The notes beneath the pieces were generated by a model. It did no database searches. It had not been told where the DNA came from and saw only the letters and a list, made by a program, of their open reading frames with translations. From the NCBI GenBank assembly GCA_963739545.1, contig CAVUAT010000014.1, forward strand, positions 1,178,001 through 1,242,000: a stretch of DNA of 64,000 bases, read 5' to 3'. The stretch comes from CAVUAT01 sp963739545. GTDB lineage: Bacteria; Actinomycetota; Thermoleophilia; Solirubrobacterales; 70-9. A program made the translations under genes and the position numbers. How positions within the stretch are numbered: position 1 is the stretch's first letter; each line of letters opens with the position of its first letter. This document shows, piece by piece, positions 12,099 through 27,904 of this stretch.

Positions 12099-12623
12099 AT
12101 GTTTCGCTGGTACGTCATCAACACCTATTCCGGCCACGAGAACAAGGTCAAGCAGAACCTGGAGCATCGTGTCCACACGATGAGCCAGGAGCGCAACGTG
12201 CGCCAGGTCGTCGTGCCCACGGAGCAGGTCACCGAGATCAACAAGGACGGCCAGAAGGAGCCGAAGGAGAAGCGGACCATGCCCGGCTACGTGCTGGTCA
12301 ACATGGAGATGACCGACGACTCGTGGGGCCTGGTCAAGAACACGCCCGGCGTCACCGGCTTCGTCGGCTCGCGCAACAAGCCGATCCCGCTGAGCAAGGT
12401 CGAGGTCGACCGGCTGCTCCACCGCGAGACGGCGGAGCGCCCGCGCACCCGCGCGCAGTTCTCGATCGGCGAATCCGTCAAGGTGATCTCCGGCCCGCTC
12501 GCCGACTTCTCGGGCGAGATCGCCGAGATCAACGAGGACGCTGCGAAGCTGAAGGTGCTTGTATCCATCTTCGGCCGCGAGACACCGGTCGAGGTCAACT
12601 ACGACCAGGTGAAGAAGATCTGA
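12099..12623 (+). CDS. nusG: Transcription elongation/antitermination factor NusG
   Basis: 174 residues, starting MFRWYVINTYSGHENKVKQN, the conserved NGN-domain opening (RNA polymerase clamp contact), and ending with a KOW domain (GESVKVISGPLADFSGEIAEI) that binds S10 or Rho. It lacks the long acidic N-terminal extension common in Streptomyces and Mycobacterium NusG. It lies between secE and rplK as in most bacteria. The 71-base gap to rplK holds a dispersed purine-rich motif starting on its own stop codon. Confidence 0.97.
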   Translation: MFRWYVINTYSGHENKVKQNLEHRVHTMSQERNVRQVVVPTEQVTEINKDGQKEPKEKRTMPGYVLVNMEMTDDSWGLVKNTPGVTGFVGSRNKPIPLSKVEVDRLLHRETAERPRTRAQFSIGESVKVISGPLADFSGEIAEINEDAAKLKVLVSIFGRETPVEVNYDQVKKI

Positions 12624-12666
12624 GCATGGAGCGCAAGCGTGGAGCGAAGCGGAACGCGAACACAGG
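12621..12666 (+). repeat. Stop-codon-anchored purine-rich repeat, copy 1 (nusG-rplK)
   Basis: It starts with the nusG TGA and reads TGAGCATGGA, then a 13-base stretch absent from the other copies, then GCGAAGCGGAACGCGAACA. Copies at 13121 and 37781 share both flanking blocks and also start exactly on a stop codon. Function is unknown. Confidence 0.6.
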
Positions 12667-12694
12667 TATGAGCGGAATGCGAAGGTGCTTATAG

Positions 12695-13123
12695 ATGGCC
12701 AAGAAAGTCCTCACACTCATCAAGCTTCAGATCCCGGCGGGTGCCGCCAACCCGGCGCCGCCGGTCGGCCCCGCCCTGGGCCAGCACGGCGTCAACATCA
12801 TGGAGTTCTGCAAGGCGTTCAACGCCCAGACCCAGCAGGACTCGGGGACGATCATCCCGGTCGAGATCACGGTCTTCGAGGACCGCTCGTTCGAGTTCAT
12901 CACCAAGACCCCGCCCGCCGCGATCCTGATCAAGGAGGCCGCGGGCATCCCCAAGGGCTCGGGCGAGCCCCACACCACCAAGGTCGGCTCGATCACCGCC
13001 GACCAGGCCCGCTCGATCGCCGAGCGCAAGATGCCCGACCTGAACGCGAACGACCTCGACGCCGCGACCAAGATCATCGCCGGCACCGCCCGCTCGATGG
13101 GCGTCACGGTGGAGGGTCTGTGA
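12695..13123 (+). CDS. rplK: Ribosomal protein uL11
   Basis: 142 residues, full family length, with the proline-rich N-terminal domain (QIPAGAANPAPPVGPALGQ) and the C-terminal rRNA-binding domain ending GTARSMGVTVEGL. L11 forms the GTPase-associated region of the 50S subunit with L10 and L12 and is the thiostrepton target. It is followed by rplA, and these two form the conserved L11 operon. No extra tail is present, unlike many of its neighbours. Confidence 0.97.
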   Translation: MAKKVLTLIKLQIPAGAANPAPPVGPALGQHGVNIMEFCKAFNAQTQQDSGTIIPVEITVFEDRSFEFITKTPPAAILIKEAAGIPKGSGEPHTTKVGSITADQARSIAERKMPDLNANDLDAATKIIAGTARSMGVTVEGL

Positions 13124-13157
13124 GCATGGAACGGAGTGGAATGCGAGGACAGGAACG
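13121..13157 (+). repeat. Stop-codon-anchored purine-rich repeat, copy 2 (rplK-rplA)
   Basis: It begins on the rplK TGA: TGAGCATGGA followed directly by ACGGAGTGGAATGCGAGGACAG. Differences from the copy after nusG are nearly all transitions (A/G or C/T). It fills almost all of the 34-base gap between rplK and rplA, whose own GGA-rich ribosome site may lie within it. Confidence 0.6.
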
Positions 13158-13979
13158 ATGAGCAGGGGAAAGCGCTATCGCGCGGCATACGACAAGGTCG
13201 ATCGCGATAAGGCCTATGACCCGGCCGAGGCGGTCACCCTCCTCAAGGAGACCGCTGGGGCAGGCTTCGACGAGACCGTCGAGCTGCACATGCTGCTCGG
13301 AGTCAACGTCCGCCACGCCGAGGAGCAGCTCCGCGGCACGCTCGCGCTGCCGCGCGGCCTCGGCAAGGACGTGACGATCGCCGTCTTCGCCGAGGGCGAC
13401 CAGGCGCGCCAGGCCACCGAGGCCGGCGCCCAGTACGTCGGCGGCGACGACCTCGCGGCCAAGGTCGAAGAGGGCTGGACCGACTTCGACGTCGCGATCT
13501 CGACCCCGGCGATGATGCCGACGGTCGGCAAGCTCGGCCGGGTGCTCGGCCCGCAGGGCAAGATGCCGAATCCCAAGGTCGGCACCGTCACCGACGACAT
13601 CGCCAAGGCGGTCGACGAGGCCAAGGCCGGCAAGGTCGAGTACCGCACCGACCGCCAGGCGATCATCCACCTCTCGATCGGCAAAACCAGCTTCGATGCC
13701 GACGCCCTCCTCGAGAACTACGCCGCCGTGATCGAGGAGATCATCCGCGCGAAGCCGGCGGCGGCGAAGGGCAAGTACCTGATCTCGGTCACCCTGACCA
13801 GCACGATGGGCCCCGGTATCCGCGTCGACACCTCGAAGACGCGCGCCTCGGAGATCACGGCGCACGGGGCCGCGGCCTCCGTTTCGGCGACCGCCGATGC
13901 CGGTGAGGGCGGGGAAGAGCAGGAAGAGGCGCCCGTGCCGGTCGACGAGCAGGCCGCCGTCGAGGAGGCCACGGCCTAG
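13158..13979 (+). CDS. rplA: Ribosomal protein uL1 with acidic C-terminal tail
   Basis: 273 residues; the L1 core (MSRGKRYRAAYDKVDRDKAY to about residue 230, with GRVLGPQGKMPNPKVGTVT) is complete and is followed by about 40 extra residues rich in Ala and Glu (AGEGGEEQEEAPVPVDEQAA). The usual length is about 230-240. L1 makes the mobile E-site stalk and in many bacteria represses its own L11 operon by binding the mRNA. The tail resembles those on L10, L5 and S5 in this window. Confidence 0.97.
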   Translation: MSRGKRYRAAYDKVDRDKAYDPAEAVTLLKETAGAGFDETVELHMLLGVNVRHAEEQLRGTLALPRGLGKDVTIAVFAEGDQARQATEAGAQYVGGDDLAAKVEEGWTDFDVAISTPAMMPTVGKLGRVLGPQGKMPNPKVGTVTDDIAKAVDEAKAGKVEYRTDRQAIIHLSIGKTSFDADALLENYAAVIEEIIRAKPAAAKGKYLISVTLTSTMGPGIRVDTSKTRASEITAHGAAASVSATADAGEGGEEQEEAPVPVDEQAAVEEATA

Positions 13980-13983
13980 CGGC

Positions 13984-14140
13984 TACTATCCCGATTCAAC
14001 TTTTTGCCGAAGACCGCAGGCGGGGCTTCCGAGGGAAGTCCGTAAGGCCGGCGCAGGTGAGTGAGAGCAGCCCCGGCCCGCATTTCTTCGGCCGCCTACT
14101 CGAGCCCGCCCGCGTGCGGGCTCTTTCATTTTCGAGAACG
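13984..14140 (+). promoter_or_regulatory. L10 leader with attenuator upstream of rplJ
   Basis: A possible -10 (TACTAT, 13984-13989) is followed by the L10-leader hallmarks GCCGAAGACCGCAGG (14006-14020) and GCGCAGGTGA (14051-14060), known from Gram-positive and actinobacterial rplJ leaders where L10-L12 binds its own mRNA. A strong hairpin follows: GAGCCCGC (14102-14109) pairs with GCGGGCTC (14116-14123), then TTTCATTTT, consistent with an intrinsic terminator. I infer L10-controlled attenuation of rplJ-rplL. The -10 has no clear -35. Confidence 0.85.
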
Positions 14141-14154
14141 AGGAACGGAACGAC

Positions 14155-15111
14155 GTGAACAAGGAACAGAAGGCAGAGGCGGTCGAGAAGCTCACCGGGG
14201 AGCTCAAGGGTGCCGACGCGATCTTCGCGATCGACTATCGCGGCATCAGCGTGCCCCAGGCGGCGGAGCTGCGCTCCGGCCTGCGCGACGCCGACGCCAG
14301 CTTCCGCGTCGTCAAGAACCGCCTCACGTTGCGCGCCGCCGACGCCGCCGGGACCGAGGACATCAAGGAGCACCTGAGCGGGCCGACGGCGCTGACCTTC
14401 GTGCAGGGCGACGTCGCCCTCGCGGCCAAGACGCTCTCCAAGCTCGGGACCGAGTGGGAGCTGCTCGAGTTCAAGGGCGGCATCATGGACGGCGCTGCTC
14501 TCGACAAGGACTCCTTCCTCGCGATCGCGAAGCTTCCCGGCCGCGACCAGCTCAACGCCCAGTTCGCGGGCATCGTCGCGAGCCCGATCACCGGCCTGGT
14601 CCGCGGGCTCGGCTCGATGGTCCAGGGACTGGCCCTGCAGCTACAGGCGATCGCCGACCAGGGACTGGTCACCGGCGAAGCGCCGGCGCCCCCCGCCGAG
14701 GACACCCCGGATGCTCCCGCCGAGGAGGCTCCCGCCGAGGACAGCCCGGACGAGACTCCCGCCGAGGAGACCCCGGCTGAAGACAGCCCCGCCGAGGAGG
14801 CCCCGGCCGAGGAGCCCACTGACGACGCTTCCGACCCCGATCCCGATCCCGATCCGACCGATTCACCAGAGGAGGAGCCCTCCGAGGAGAAAGCTCCTGA
14901 AGGTGAGGAGGCCGGCGACACCGTCGAAGGCGGCGGCGAAGGCGACGCGGACATCGGAGAGGGCGACGCCGGCGAGGACGCCGAGTCCGAGGAGCCCGGG
15001 AGCCCTGCGGAAGAGACTGTGAACGAGACCGAGGCGCCTGAAGGCGCGCCGGCCGACCCCGGAAGCGAAGCTGAGGAGTCGGCCGTGGATAACGAGAAGG
15101 AGAACGAGTAA
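14155..15111 (+). CDS. rplJ: Ribosomal protein uL10 with long acidic tail
   Basis: 318 residues from GTG 14155, preceded by GAGGAACGG. The L10 core spans about residues 1-175 (MNKEQKAEAVEKLTGELKGA and the C-terminal helix that carries L7/L12 dimers). About 140 further residues are almost all Glu, Asp, Pro, Ala and Ser, with repeats such as PAEEAPAEDSPDE. Normal length is 165-180. Near the end (15019-15086) lies a palindromic element also found in rplC, rpsQ and rpsE. The gene follows an L10 leader and precedes rplL. Confidence 0.96.
   Translation: MNKEQKAEAVEKLTGELKGADAIFAIDYRGISVPQAAELRSGLRDADASFRVVKNRLTLRAADAAGTEDIKEHLSGPTALTFVQGDVALAAKTLSKLGTEWELLEFKGGIMDGAALDKDSFLAIAKLPGRDQLNAQFAGIVASPITGLVRGLGSMVQGLALQLQAIADQGLVTGEAPAPPAEDTPDAPAEEAPAEDSPDETPAEETPAEDSPAEEAPAEEPTDDASDPDPDPDPTDSPEEEPSEEKAPEGEEAGDTVEGGGEGDADIGEGDAGEDAESEEPGSPAEETVNETEAPEGAPADPGSEAEESAVDNEKENE
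15019..15086 (+). repeat. In-frame palindromic element, copy in rplJ
   Basis: Arms GGCCGAC (15051-15057) and GTCGGCC (15078-15084) flank a 20-nt centre. It is read in frame as PADPGSEAEESA. Weaker similarity to the rplC copy extends about 30 bases upstream of the left arm. The centre is identical to that in rpsE. Confidence 0.8.
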
Positions 15112-15114
15112 GAC

Positions 15115-15495
15115 ATGGCGACCACCACTGAGGAATGGATCGATGAGCTCAAGGGCATTTCGGTGCTCGAGCTCTCAGAGCGCATCAAGGCGCTCGAGGA
15201 GGAGTTCGGCGTCTCCGCGACGGCCGTAGCGGCCGCGGCACCCGCCGGCGGCGGCGACGGCGGCGGCGCAGCCGAGGAGGAGTCCAGCACGGTCGACGTC
15301 ATCCTGACCGGCGCCGGCGAGAAGAAGATCGGCGTGATCAAGGTCGTCCGCGCGGCGACCGGCCTGGGCCTGAAGGAGGCCAAGGCAGTGGTCGACGAGG
15401 CTCCGTCCCCCGTCAAGGAGGCCATCGAGCGCGACGAGGCCGAGAAGCTGAAGGGCGAGATCGAGGAGGCCGGCGGCACCGCCGAGCTGAAGTAA
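15115..15495 (+). CDS. rplL: Ribosomal protein bL12 (L7/L12)
   Basis: 126 residues with the N-terminal dimerisation region (EEWIDELKGISVLELSERIK), an Ala/Gly hinge (AAAPAGGGDGGGAAEEE) and the C-terminal factor-binding domain (KKIGVIKVVRAATGLGLKEAK). Dimers sit on L10 and recruit EF-G, EF-Tu and IF2. It starts three bases after the rplJ stop, so L10 and L12 are co-translated at high level. Confidence 0.97.
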   Translation: MATTTEEWIDELKGISVLELSERIKALEEEFGVSATAVAAAAPAGGGDGGGAAEEESSTVDVILTGAGEKKIGVIKVVRAATGLGLKEAKAVVDEAPSPVKEAIERDEAEKLKGEIEEAGGTAELK

Positions 15496-15567
15496 CCCGA
15501 AGTGGTTACTGACTGATGGCGAAGCGGGGTCAACCTCGCGCCCGCAACGCGCGACCGTCAGAGCGCC

Positions 15568-15597
15568 TTGATCCTGCGTATTAGCGTGTGCTAGTCT
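15568..15597 (+). promoter_or_regulatory. Candidate promoter for rpoBC
   Basis: TTGATC at 15568-15573 and TAGTCT at 15592-15597 are 18 bases apart, in the 187-base gap between rplL and rpoB. The same -10 hexamer TAGTCT appears in the ECF sigma promoter at 25003. Transcription may also read through from rplJL. Confidence 0.5.
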
Positions 15598-15682
15598 CCC
15601 GGGTCGCGCCCGGTGAGGCTTGCTGCCAGAAGTATCGGCAGCTGCCTACTACAACCCTTCGAATACTTGAGGAGTCGCCAAG

Positions 15683-23338
<7,656 letters not shown>

Positions 23339-23364
23339 AGCGAGCAGCGCAAGACCGCATGAGA

Positions 23365-23393
23365 AAGGCCCGCCTGGAGGCGGGCCTTTCTCG
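23365..23393 (+). terminator. Intrinsic terminator after rpoC
   Basis: AAGGCCCGCC (23365-23374) and GGCGGGCCTT (23379-23388) form a ten-pair stem with a TGGA loop, followed by TCTCGTT. The hairpin starts with AA, so it may also serve the convergent minus-strand gene ending at 23417. Confidence 0.85.
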
Positions 23394-23416
23394 TTCCGGG
23401 GTGCTGCGACTGCGAG

Positions 23417-24811
23417 CTAGCGGCGGATGAGCCTGAGCTTCTTGGAGAAGGTCAGCCTCTCTCCACCTGCGCTGATCGAGACGCGGAAGACGAGCTTGTT
23501 CTTCCGGTTGACCAGGGTGCGGGCCGCGGGCTTGATCCGCAGCGCCGCGAGCTTGCGCTTCCCGGGCTTGACACCGACCTTGCCGGTCGAGGTCGCGCGC
23601 TTGGAGCGCTTGCCCCTGCTGTAGCCGGCGAGCTTCACACGGCACTTCGCCGCGAGCGCCTTCGGACAGCGAACCGGGACCATGATCTTGTTGCCCTGGA
23701 CCATGCCCGCTGCTCCGACGGAGTCGCGAAGCGCGCCGGTGTTGTCGCCACCCGGCGGGTTGGGCGTGCCTCCGCCCGGACCGTTCGGCGTCGCGTCACA
23801 CGCATCGCCGACGCCGTCGTTGTCGGCGTCCGCCTGATTCGTGTTCGCGACCGTCGGGCAATTGTCGGTGCCATCGGTGATGCCGTCGCCGTCGCCATCG
23901 GGCCCGTTTGGCGTGCTGTCGCACGCGTTGCCGATGCCGTCGCCGTCGGTGTCGAGCTGGTCGGCGTTCGCGACGTTGTCGCAGTTGTCGACGTCGTCGA
24001 TGACCGTGTCGCCGTCGGTGTCGGTCTCGCAGGCGTTGCCGATGCCGTCCGCGTCCGTGTCCTCCTGACCCGGGTTGGCGACCGCCGGGCAGTTGTCGGT
24101 GCCGTCCGGCACGCCGTCGCCGTCGCCATCGCCGGCCTCAGCCGTCGACGCTCGAAGCACGACGTCGTCGTAGTCGGCGCGAGCGCCGACCAGGACGCCG
24201 ACCGGAGCGGAGAACTCCGTGCGGGTCCGGATGCGGTAGCTGTCACCCACGTCCAGCTGAGCCGGATCGACCTCGACGCTGGCGATGTTGCTCCAGCTGT
24301 CGGTGTCCGAATGCGGCGTTTCGTCGACGACCTCGAGGCTGTCCTGGTCGGTGACGTTGAACAGCTCGACGCTGTAATTGGAGCTTCCGAGCAGCAACAG
24401 CAGGCCGCCCACGTCGGCGCGTCGCGCCATCGAGAAGCTGACCTCGTCGGGTGTAGCCCCGGCGACGCCGTTGTAGGTGAACACCGGGCTCTGCCAGGTG
24501 CCATCGACGTTGCCGGCCACGCCCACCAGGCCGGCGGCCGTGGTCCGCAGGAAGCCGTCACTGGCCCCTCCGGCCCCGCCGCTCCCTTCGTGGTCGTTGT
24601 CGACGGCGGGACAGAGCAGCGGCTGCAATAGGCACAGGCCCGTCGCGTCCGCCGAACCGGTCCAGCCCCCGGCGGTCGGCTCGAATACCTGAGCCTCCGG
24701 GTCGGGGTGGTACGCACTCGTCGCCGCGTGGGCCGGTGCCGCGAACAGCAGAGTTGCCGCTCCTGCACCGAGCACCGCGAGAGCGACGTGAATCCTTCTC
24801 GCAATCGTCAT
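23417..24811 (-). CDS. Secreted protein with thrombospondin type 3 calcium-binding repeats
   Basis: 464 residues from ATG 24811 with a good ribosome site (AGAAGGAG). There is a signal peptide (hydrophobic VALAVLGAGAATLLFAAP, cleavage likely after AHA), then a roughly 200-residue domain of unknown family, then three TSP3-type repeats (for example DGDGDGVPDGTDNCP and DTDGDGIGNACD) that bind calcium. The C-terminal domain of about 100 residues is rich in Arg and Lys and ends KKLRLIRR. No sortase signal or anchor helix is seen. A role in the cell envelope or matrix is inferred. Confidence 0.8.
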   Translation of the reverse strand: MTIARRIHVALAVLGAGAATLLFAAPAHAATSAYHPDPEAQVFEPTAGGWTGSADATGLCLLQPLLCPAVDNDHEGSGGAGGASDGFLRTTAAGLVGVAGNVDGTWQSPVFTYNGVAGATPDEVSFSMARRADVGGLLLLLGSSNYSVELFNVTDQDSLEVVDETPHSDTDSWSNIASVEVDPAQLDVGDSYRIRTRTEFSAPVGVLVGARADYDDVVLRASTAEAGDGDGDGVPDGTDNCPAVANPGQEDTDADGIGNACETDTDGDTVIDDVDNCDNVANADQLDTDGDGIGNACDSTPNGPDGDGDGITDGTDNCPTVANTNQADADNDGVGDACDATPNGPGGGTPNPPGGDNTGALRDSVGAAGMVQGNKIMVPVRCPKALAAKCRVKLAGYSRGKRSKRATSTGKVGVKPGKRKLAALRIKPAARTLVNRKNKLVFRVSISAGGERLTFSKKLRLIRR

Positions 24812-24979
24812 TCCCTTGCTCCTTCTCGGTTGTTTGCCTCCCGCTCCGGCTGAGGCCCAGTCCTGGCCCCCCGTCCGAAGCACGCCCTTGCCGGGCGTCT
24901 CCCCGACAATCGGCGTTTACCTACTATTGCTTTAATCGGTTTTAGGTATGCGTCCCGAAGCATCCAACAAACGTCCAAG

Positions 24980-25008
24980 TTGGACGGGTGTTGCCGCGGC
25001 CGTAGTCT
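24980..25008 (+). promoter_or_regulatory. Promoter of the ECF sigma gene, leaderless transcript likely
   Basis: TTGGAC (24980-24985), a 17-base spacer and TAGTCT (25003-25008) make a near-consensus housekeeping promoter. The expected start site, about 7 bases downstream, falls at the GTG start codon at 25016, so the mRNA is probably leaderless. A longer in-frame start at TTG 24980 would be the -35 box itself and is therefore unlikely. Confidence 0.6.
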
Positions 25009-25015
25009 CTGCGGG

Positions 25016-26134
25016 GTGCGCAGCTCGCCCACAGCCTCGGCGCCGGACCTCGACCCGAAGCTGCTCGTCGCTGCTCAGGGCGGCGACGAGGATGCGTTCG
25101 GCCGCCTCGTGGAGCCGTATCGCCGCGAGCTGCACGCTCACTGCTACCGGATGCTCGGCTCGCTGCACGATGCGGAGGACGCGCTCCAAGACGCGATGCT
25201 GCGGGCGTGGCGGGGATTGGCTGGGTTCGGCGGCCCCGGGCTGCTGCGCGCCTGGCTGTATCGGATCGCGACGAACGCCTGCCTCGACGCGATCGCCCGC
25301 CGCCCCAAGCGCGTGCTCCCCGCCGAGAACGCTCCCGCCGCCGGCCCCGGGGACGGGCTCGGCGAGCCGCTCGTGGAGTCGGTGTGGGTCGAGCCCTACC
25401 CAGACGAGCTCCTCGAGCCCGGCGAGCCCGAGGCGGCTCCCGAGGCGCGCTACGAGCAGCGCGAAGCGGTCGAGCTCGCGTTCATAGCCGCGATGCAGCA
25501 TCTGCCTCCTCAGCAGCGCGCGGCGCTGATCCTGCGCGAGGTGCTCGGCTTCTCCGCCAAGGAGACGGCCGAGTCGCTCGACTCGAGCACCGCCTCGGTC
25601 AACAGCGCACTCCAGCGCGCGCGAAAGACGGTTGACGAGCGCCTTCCCGAGCAGAGCCAGCAGCAGACCCTGAGGTCGCTCGGCGACGAGCGCCTGCGCG
25701 AGATAGTCGAGGCCTACATGGACGCGATGCAGCGCGGCGACGTGCCTGCCGTCGTCGGGATGCTCGCCTCCGACGCCGCGTGGTCGATGCCCCCGCTCCC
25801 CGCCTGGTTCGCCGGCAGCGATTCGATCACGGCATTCCTCGAGGCCGGCCCGCTCTCAGGCCAGTGGCGCTGGCGCCACCTGCCGACGCGCGTCAACGGG
25901 CAGGCCGCGGTCGCGACCTACACATGGTGGGAGGAGCGCGGGGAGTTCCTTCCGTTCTCGGTCGACGTGCTCACGCTCGAAGGCGACCGCATCGCGGAGA
26001 TCTGCTCGTTCATCGTGCGCTCGACCGACGCCCGCGGCGCCGAGCATTACCGTCGCTTCCCCGCCCAGCCTCTCGATGACGCCAGGGCGGAGGCGCTGTT
26101 CGCGGGCGCGGGCCTGCCGCTCAGCGTCGGTTGA
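25016..26134 (+). CDS. ECF sigma factor with C-terminal SnoaL-like domain
   Basis: About 372 residues. Region 2 (DAFGRLVEPYRRELHAHCYRM, DAEDALQDAMLRAW) and region 4 (HLPPQQRAALILREVLGFSA, with the helix-turn-helix ETAESLDSSTASVNSALQRA) are clear. The last 150 residues form an NTF2/SnoaL-like fold (IVEAYMDAMQRGDVPAVVGM to the end), the arrangement of SigG-like factors (ECF41/ECF56-type, TIGR02960). In those families the extra domain stands in for a separate anti-sigma factor, and none is encoded next to this gene. The target promoters and signal are unknown. Confidence 0.88.
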   Translation: MRSSPTASAPDLDPKLLVAAQGGDEDAFGRLVEPYRRELHAHCYRMLGSLHDAEDALQDAMLRAWRGLAGFGGPGLLRAWLYRIATNACLDAIARRPKRVLPAENAPAAGPGDGLGEPLVESVWVEPYPDELLEPGEPEAAPEARYEQREAVELAFIAAMQHLPPQQRAALILREVLGFSAKETAESLDSSTASVNSALQRARKTVDERLPEQSQQQTLRSLGDERLREIVEAYMDAMQRGDVPAVVGMLASDAAWSMPPLPAWFAGSDSITAFLEAGPLSGQWRWRHLPTRVNGQAAVATYTWWEERGEFLPFSVDVLTLEGDRIAEICSFIVRSTDARGAEHYRRFPAQPLDDARAEALFAGAGLPLSVG

Positions 26135-26423
26135 GCTCGCGCGGGCGGGACGCCGGTGCCGGGGTCCTCGTGCGGCGCCCGTTCGGCGGGCAGTCCGGGA
26201 CCGCGACCGCTCCGCCCCCGTGCGGGCCACCGCGCCGCGGGCTGCGCGGGCGCCTCGGCTCGCGTCGCCAGCGGCGAAAGCCGGGGTCCTTCTCGCCCCC
26301 GCCCGGCAGCTCCTCGTTGAACTCGTCGTAGGAGCGAGCCCCGTACCAGACGAGCCAGATCGCGAAGAAGACCGGCACCTTGAGCACCACGAGCAGGAAC
26401 ATGATCGGCAGCGCGCCCTCCAT
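26121..26423 (-). CDS. Small membrane protein with Arg/Pro-rich tail
   Basis: 100 residues: one hydrophobic segment near the N-terminus (IMFLLVVLKVPVFFAIWLVWYG), then a basic tail (FRRWRREPRRPRSPRRGGPHGG). It converges on the ECF sigma gene and overlaps its 3' end by 14 bases. I do not recognise a named family; similar short proteins occur in related actinobacteria, from memory. The tail would face the cytoplasm if the N-terminus is outside. It lies 55 bases downstream of the HAD-like gene and is likely co-transcribed with it. Confidence 0.6.
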   Translation of the reverse strand: MEGALPIMFLLVVLKVPVFFAIWLVWYGARSYDEFNEELPGGGEKDPGFRRWRREPRRPRSPRRGGPHGGGAVAVPDCPPNGRRTRTPAPASRPRELNRR

Positions 26424-26478
26424 CCCAACGGCAGTCTAAAGAGTCGAGGTGCTCGGCTCCCGAGGGACGGGCGCGGAG

Positions 26479-26988
26479 CTACGAGGGCATGAATCCGTCC
26501 GCAACCCAGGCCTCGAGGGCGGCGACGTGGCCGTCCTCGAGCCCGATGGCGGACTCGGTCGGGACAAGCAGGGTGGGGGCATCGCGAGCCTCGGCCCACT
26601 CGTAGCAGCTGTGGTCGAGGTTGTCGTCGATCCAGCCCAGCGGCCGGTCCTTCGCGTACTCCTCGATCGCCTCCAGCTTCCAGTGGGCCGTCCCGAAGCG
26701 CGCGCGCCCGTCGAAGGAGAGGAACGGGAGCTGCGGGAGGCCGAGGATCTCGGGCAGATGGTCGTTGGCGCGGTCCTCCCAGCCAGTCGCCCACACGAGC
26801 TCGAAGCTCTGGGCGAGCCGGTTGAGTCGCTCCCCGGTGGGGAGCGAGATGCAGTGCAGCATCCCGTCGACGAGGTGGAACTCGCCGGGGGCGTCGTCGG
26901 TGCCCTCCTCGAACCCGAACAGGCTGATCACCCCGTCCACGTCGACCATCAAAGCCGGCTTGTCAGACTGGTTACCGCTCGCCTCCAT
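26479..26988 (-). CDS. HAD-like hydrolase domain protein
   Basis: 169 residues with the HAD motif I MVDVDGVI (nucleophile Asp in DVDG), a motif II-like WATGWEDRAND and a motif III/IV GWIDDNLD. This is the compact HAD form without a large cap domain; the substrate is unknown. It starts 37 bases from the rpsL start on the other strand, so the two genes share a divergent promoter region. The in-frame start ATG at 26988 is used. Confidence 0.75.
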   Translation of the reverse strand: MEASGNQSDKPALMVDVDGVISLFGFEEGTDDAPGEFHLVDGMLHCISLPTGERLNRLAQSFELVWATGWEDRANDHLPEILGLPQLPFLSFDGRARFGTAHWKLEAIEEYAKDRPLGWIDDNLDHSCYEWAEARDAPTLLVPTESAIGLEDGHVAALEAWVADGFMPS

Positions 26989-27025
26989 GGGCTGGGACTT
27001 TATGGAGTCGCTACCATTCCGCGCC

Positions 27026-27421
27026 GTGCCTAATACGAATCAGCTGGTCCGCAAGGGCCGCAAAGCAAAGCCGAAGAAGATGTCCACGCCGGGGCTGAAG
27101 TCCGGGCAGGGCAAGAAGAAGCGCGTGGCCGCTCCCCAGCGTCGCGGCGTGTGCACCCGCGTCGCCACCGTGACGCCGAAGAAGCCGAACTCCGCGCTTC
27201 GCAAAATCGCCCGCGTGCGCCTGACCAATCAGATGGAAGTCACGACCTACATCCCAGGCGAGGGCCACAACCTCCAGGAGCACTCCGTCGTGCTCGTGCG
27301 AGGCGGCCGGGTCAAGGACCTTCCGGGCGTCCGCTACAAGGTCGTCCGCGGCACGCTCGACGCCGCCGGCGTCTCGGACCGCAAGCAGGGCCGTTCGCTG
27401 TACGGCGTCAAGGCCACCTAG
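27026..27421 (+). CDS. rpsL: Ribosomal protein uS12
   Basis: 131 residues from GTG 27026, giving the conserved opening (V/M)PNTNQLVRKGRK. The decoding-centre loops TPKKPNSALRK (Lys equivalent to the streptomycin-resistance site is wild type) and GGRVKDLPGVRY are intact. About nine extra residues lie before APQRRGVCTR compared with Mycobacterium S12, and similar insertions are known in Firmicutes. A possible -10 (TACCAT, 27012-27017) is only 8 bases from the GTG, so the transcript may be leaderless. Confidence 0.96.
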   Translation: MPNTNQLVRKGRKAKPKKMSTPGLKSGQGKKKRVAAPQRRGVCTRVATVTPKKPNSALRKIARVRLTNQMEVTTYIPGEGHNLQEHSVVLVRGGRVKDLPGVRYKVVRGTLDAAGVSDRKQGRSLYGVKAT

Positions 27422-27423
27422 CG

Positions 27424-27894
27424 ATGGCGAGGCGAAACCAGGCGACTATCCGGCCGCTCGAGCCGGACAGCACTTACCGCAGCCGTCTCGTTCAGCAGGT
27501 CATCAACAAGGTGATGACCGCGGGCAAGAAGAGCACCGCCGAGCGCATCGTCTACGACGCGCTCTCGGTCGTCGGAGAGCGGACCGGCAGCAGCCCGGTC
27601 GAGGAGCTCGAGAACGCGGTCAAGCAGCTGACGCCCGTGCTGGAGGTTCGCTCCCGGCGAGTCGGTGGCGCCACCTACCAGGTGCCCGTCGAGGTCCCCG
27701 CGCGCCGCGCCCGCACCCTGGCGGTTCGCTGGCTTGTGGAGTTCGCCCGCGCCCGCGGCGAGAAGTCGATGGCCGAGCGGCTCGCGAACGAGATCACCGA
27801 TGCGTCCAAGCAGCAGGGCAACGCCTGGAAGCGCAAGGACGACATCTACCGCATGGCCCAGGCCAACAAGGCCTTCGCGCACTACCGCTGGTAG
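27424..27894 (+). CDS. rpsG: Ribosomal protein uS7
   Basis: 156 residues, the usual length, starting MARRNQATIRPLEPD and containing the conserved KVMTAGKKSTAERIVYDAL and GGATYQVPVEVPARR. S7 starts assembly of the 30S head and binds the mRNA exit region. It begins two bases after the rpsL stop. The classic str operon would continue with fusA, but here two genes on the opposite strand intervene. Confidence 0.97.
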   Translation: MARRNQATIRPLEPDSTYRSRLVQQVINKVMTAGKKSTAERIVYDALSVVGERTGSSPVEELENAVKQLTPVLEVRSRRVGGATYQVPVEVPARRARTLAVRWLVEFARARGEKSMAERLANEITDASKQQGNAWKRKDDIYRMAQANKAFAHYRW

Positions 27895-27904
27895 CGACGC
27901 CTGG

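Noticed and set aside
26621..27025. Long N-terminal extension of rpsL
   Set aside because: It runs antisense through the HAD-like gene; the conserved S12 start is the GTG at 27026.
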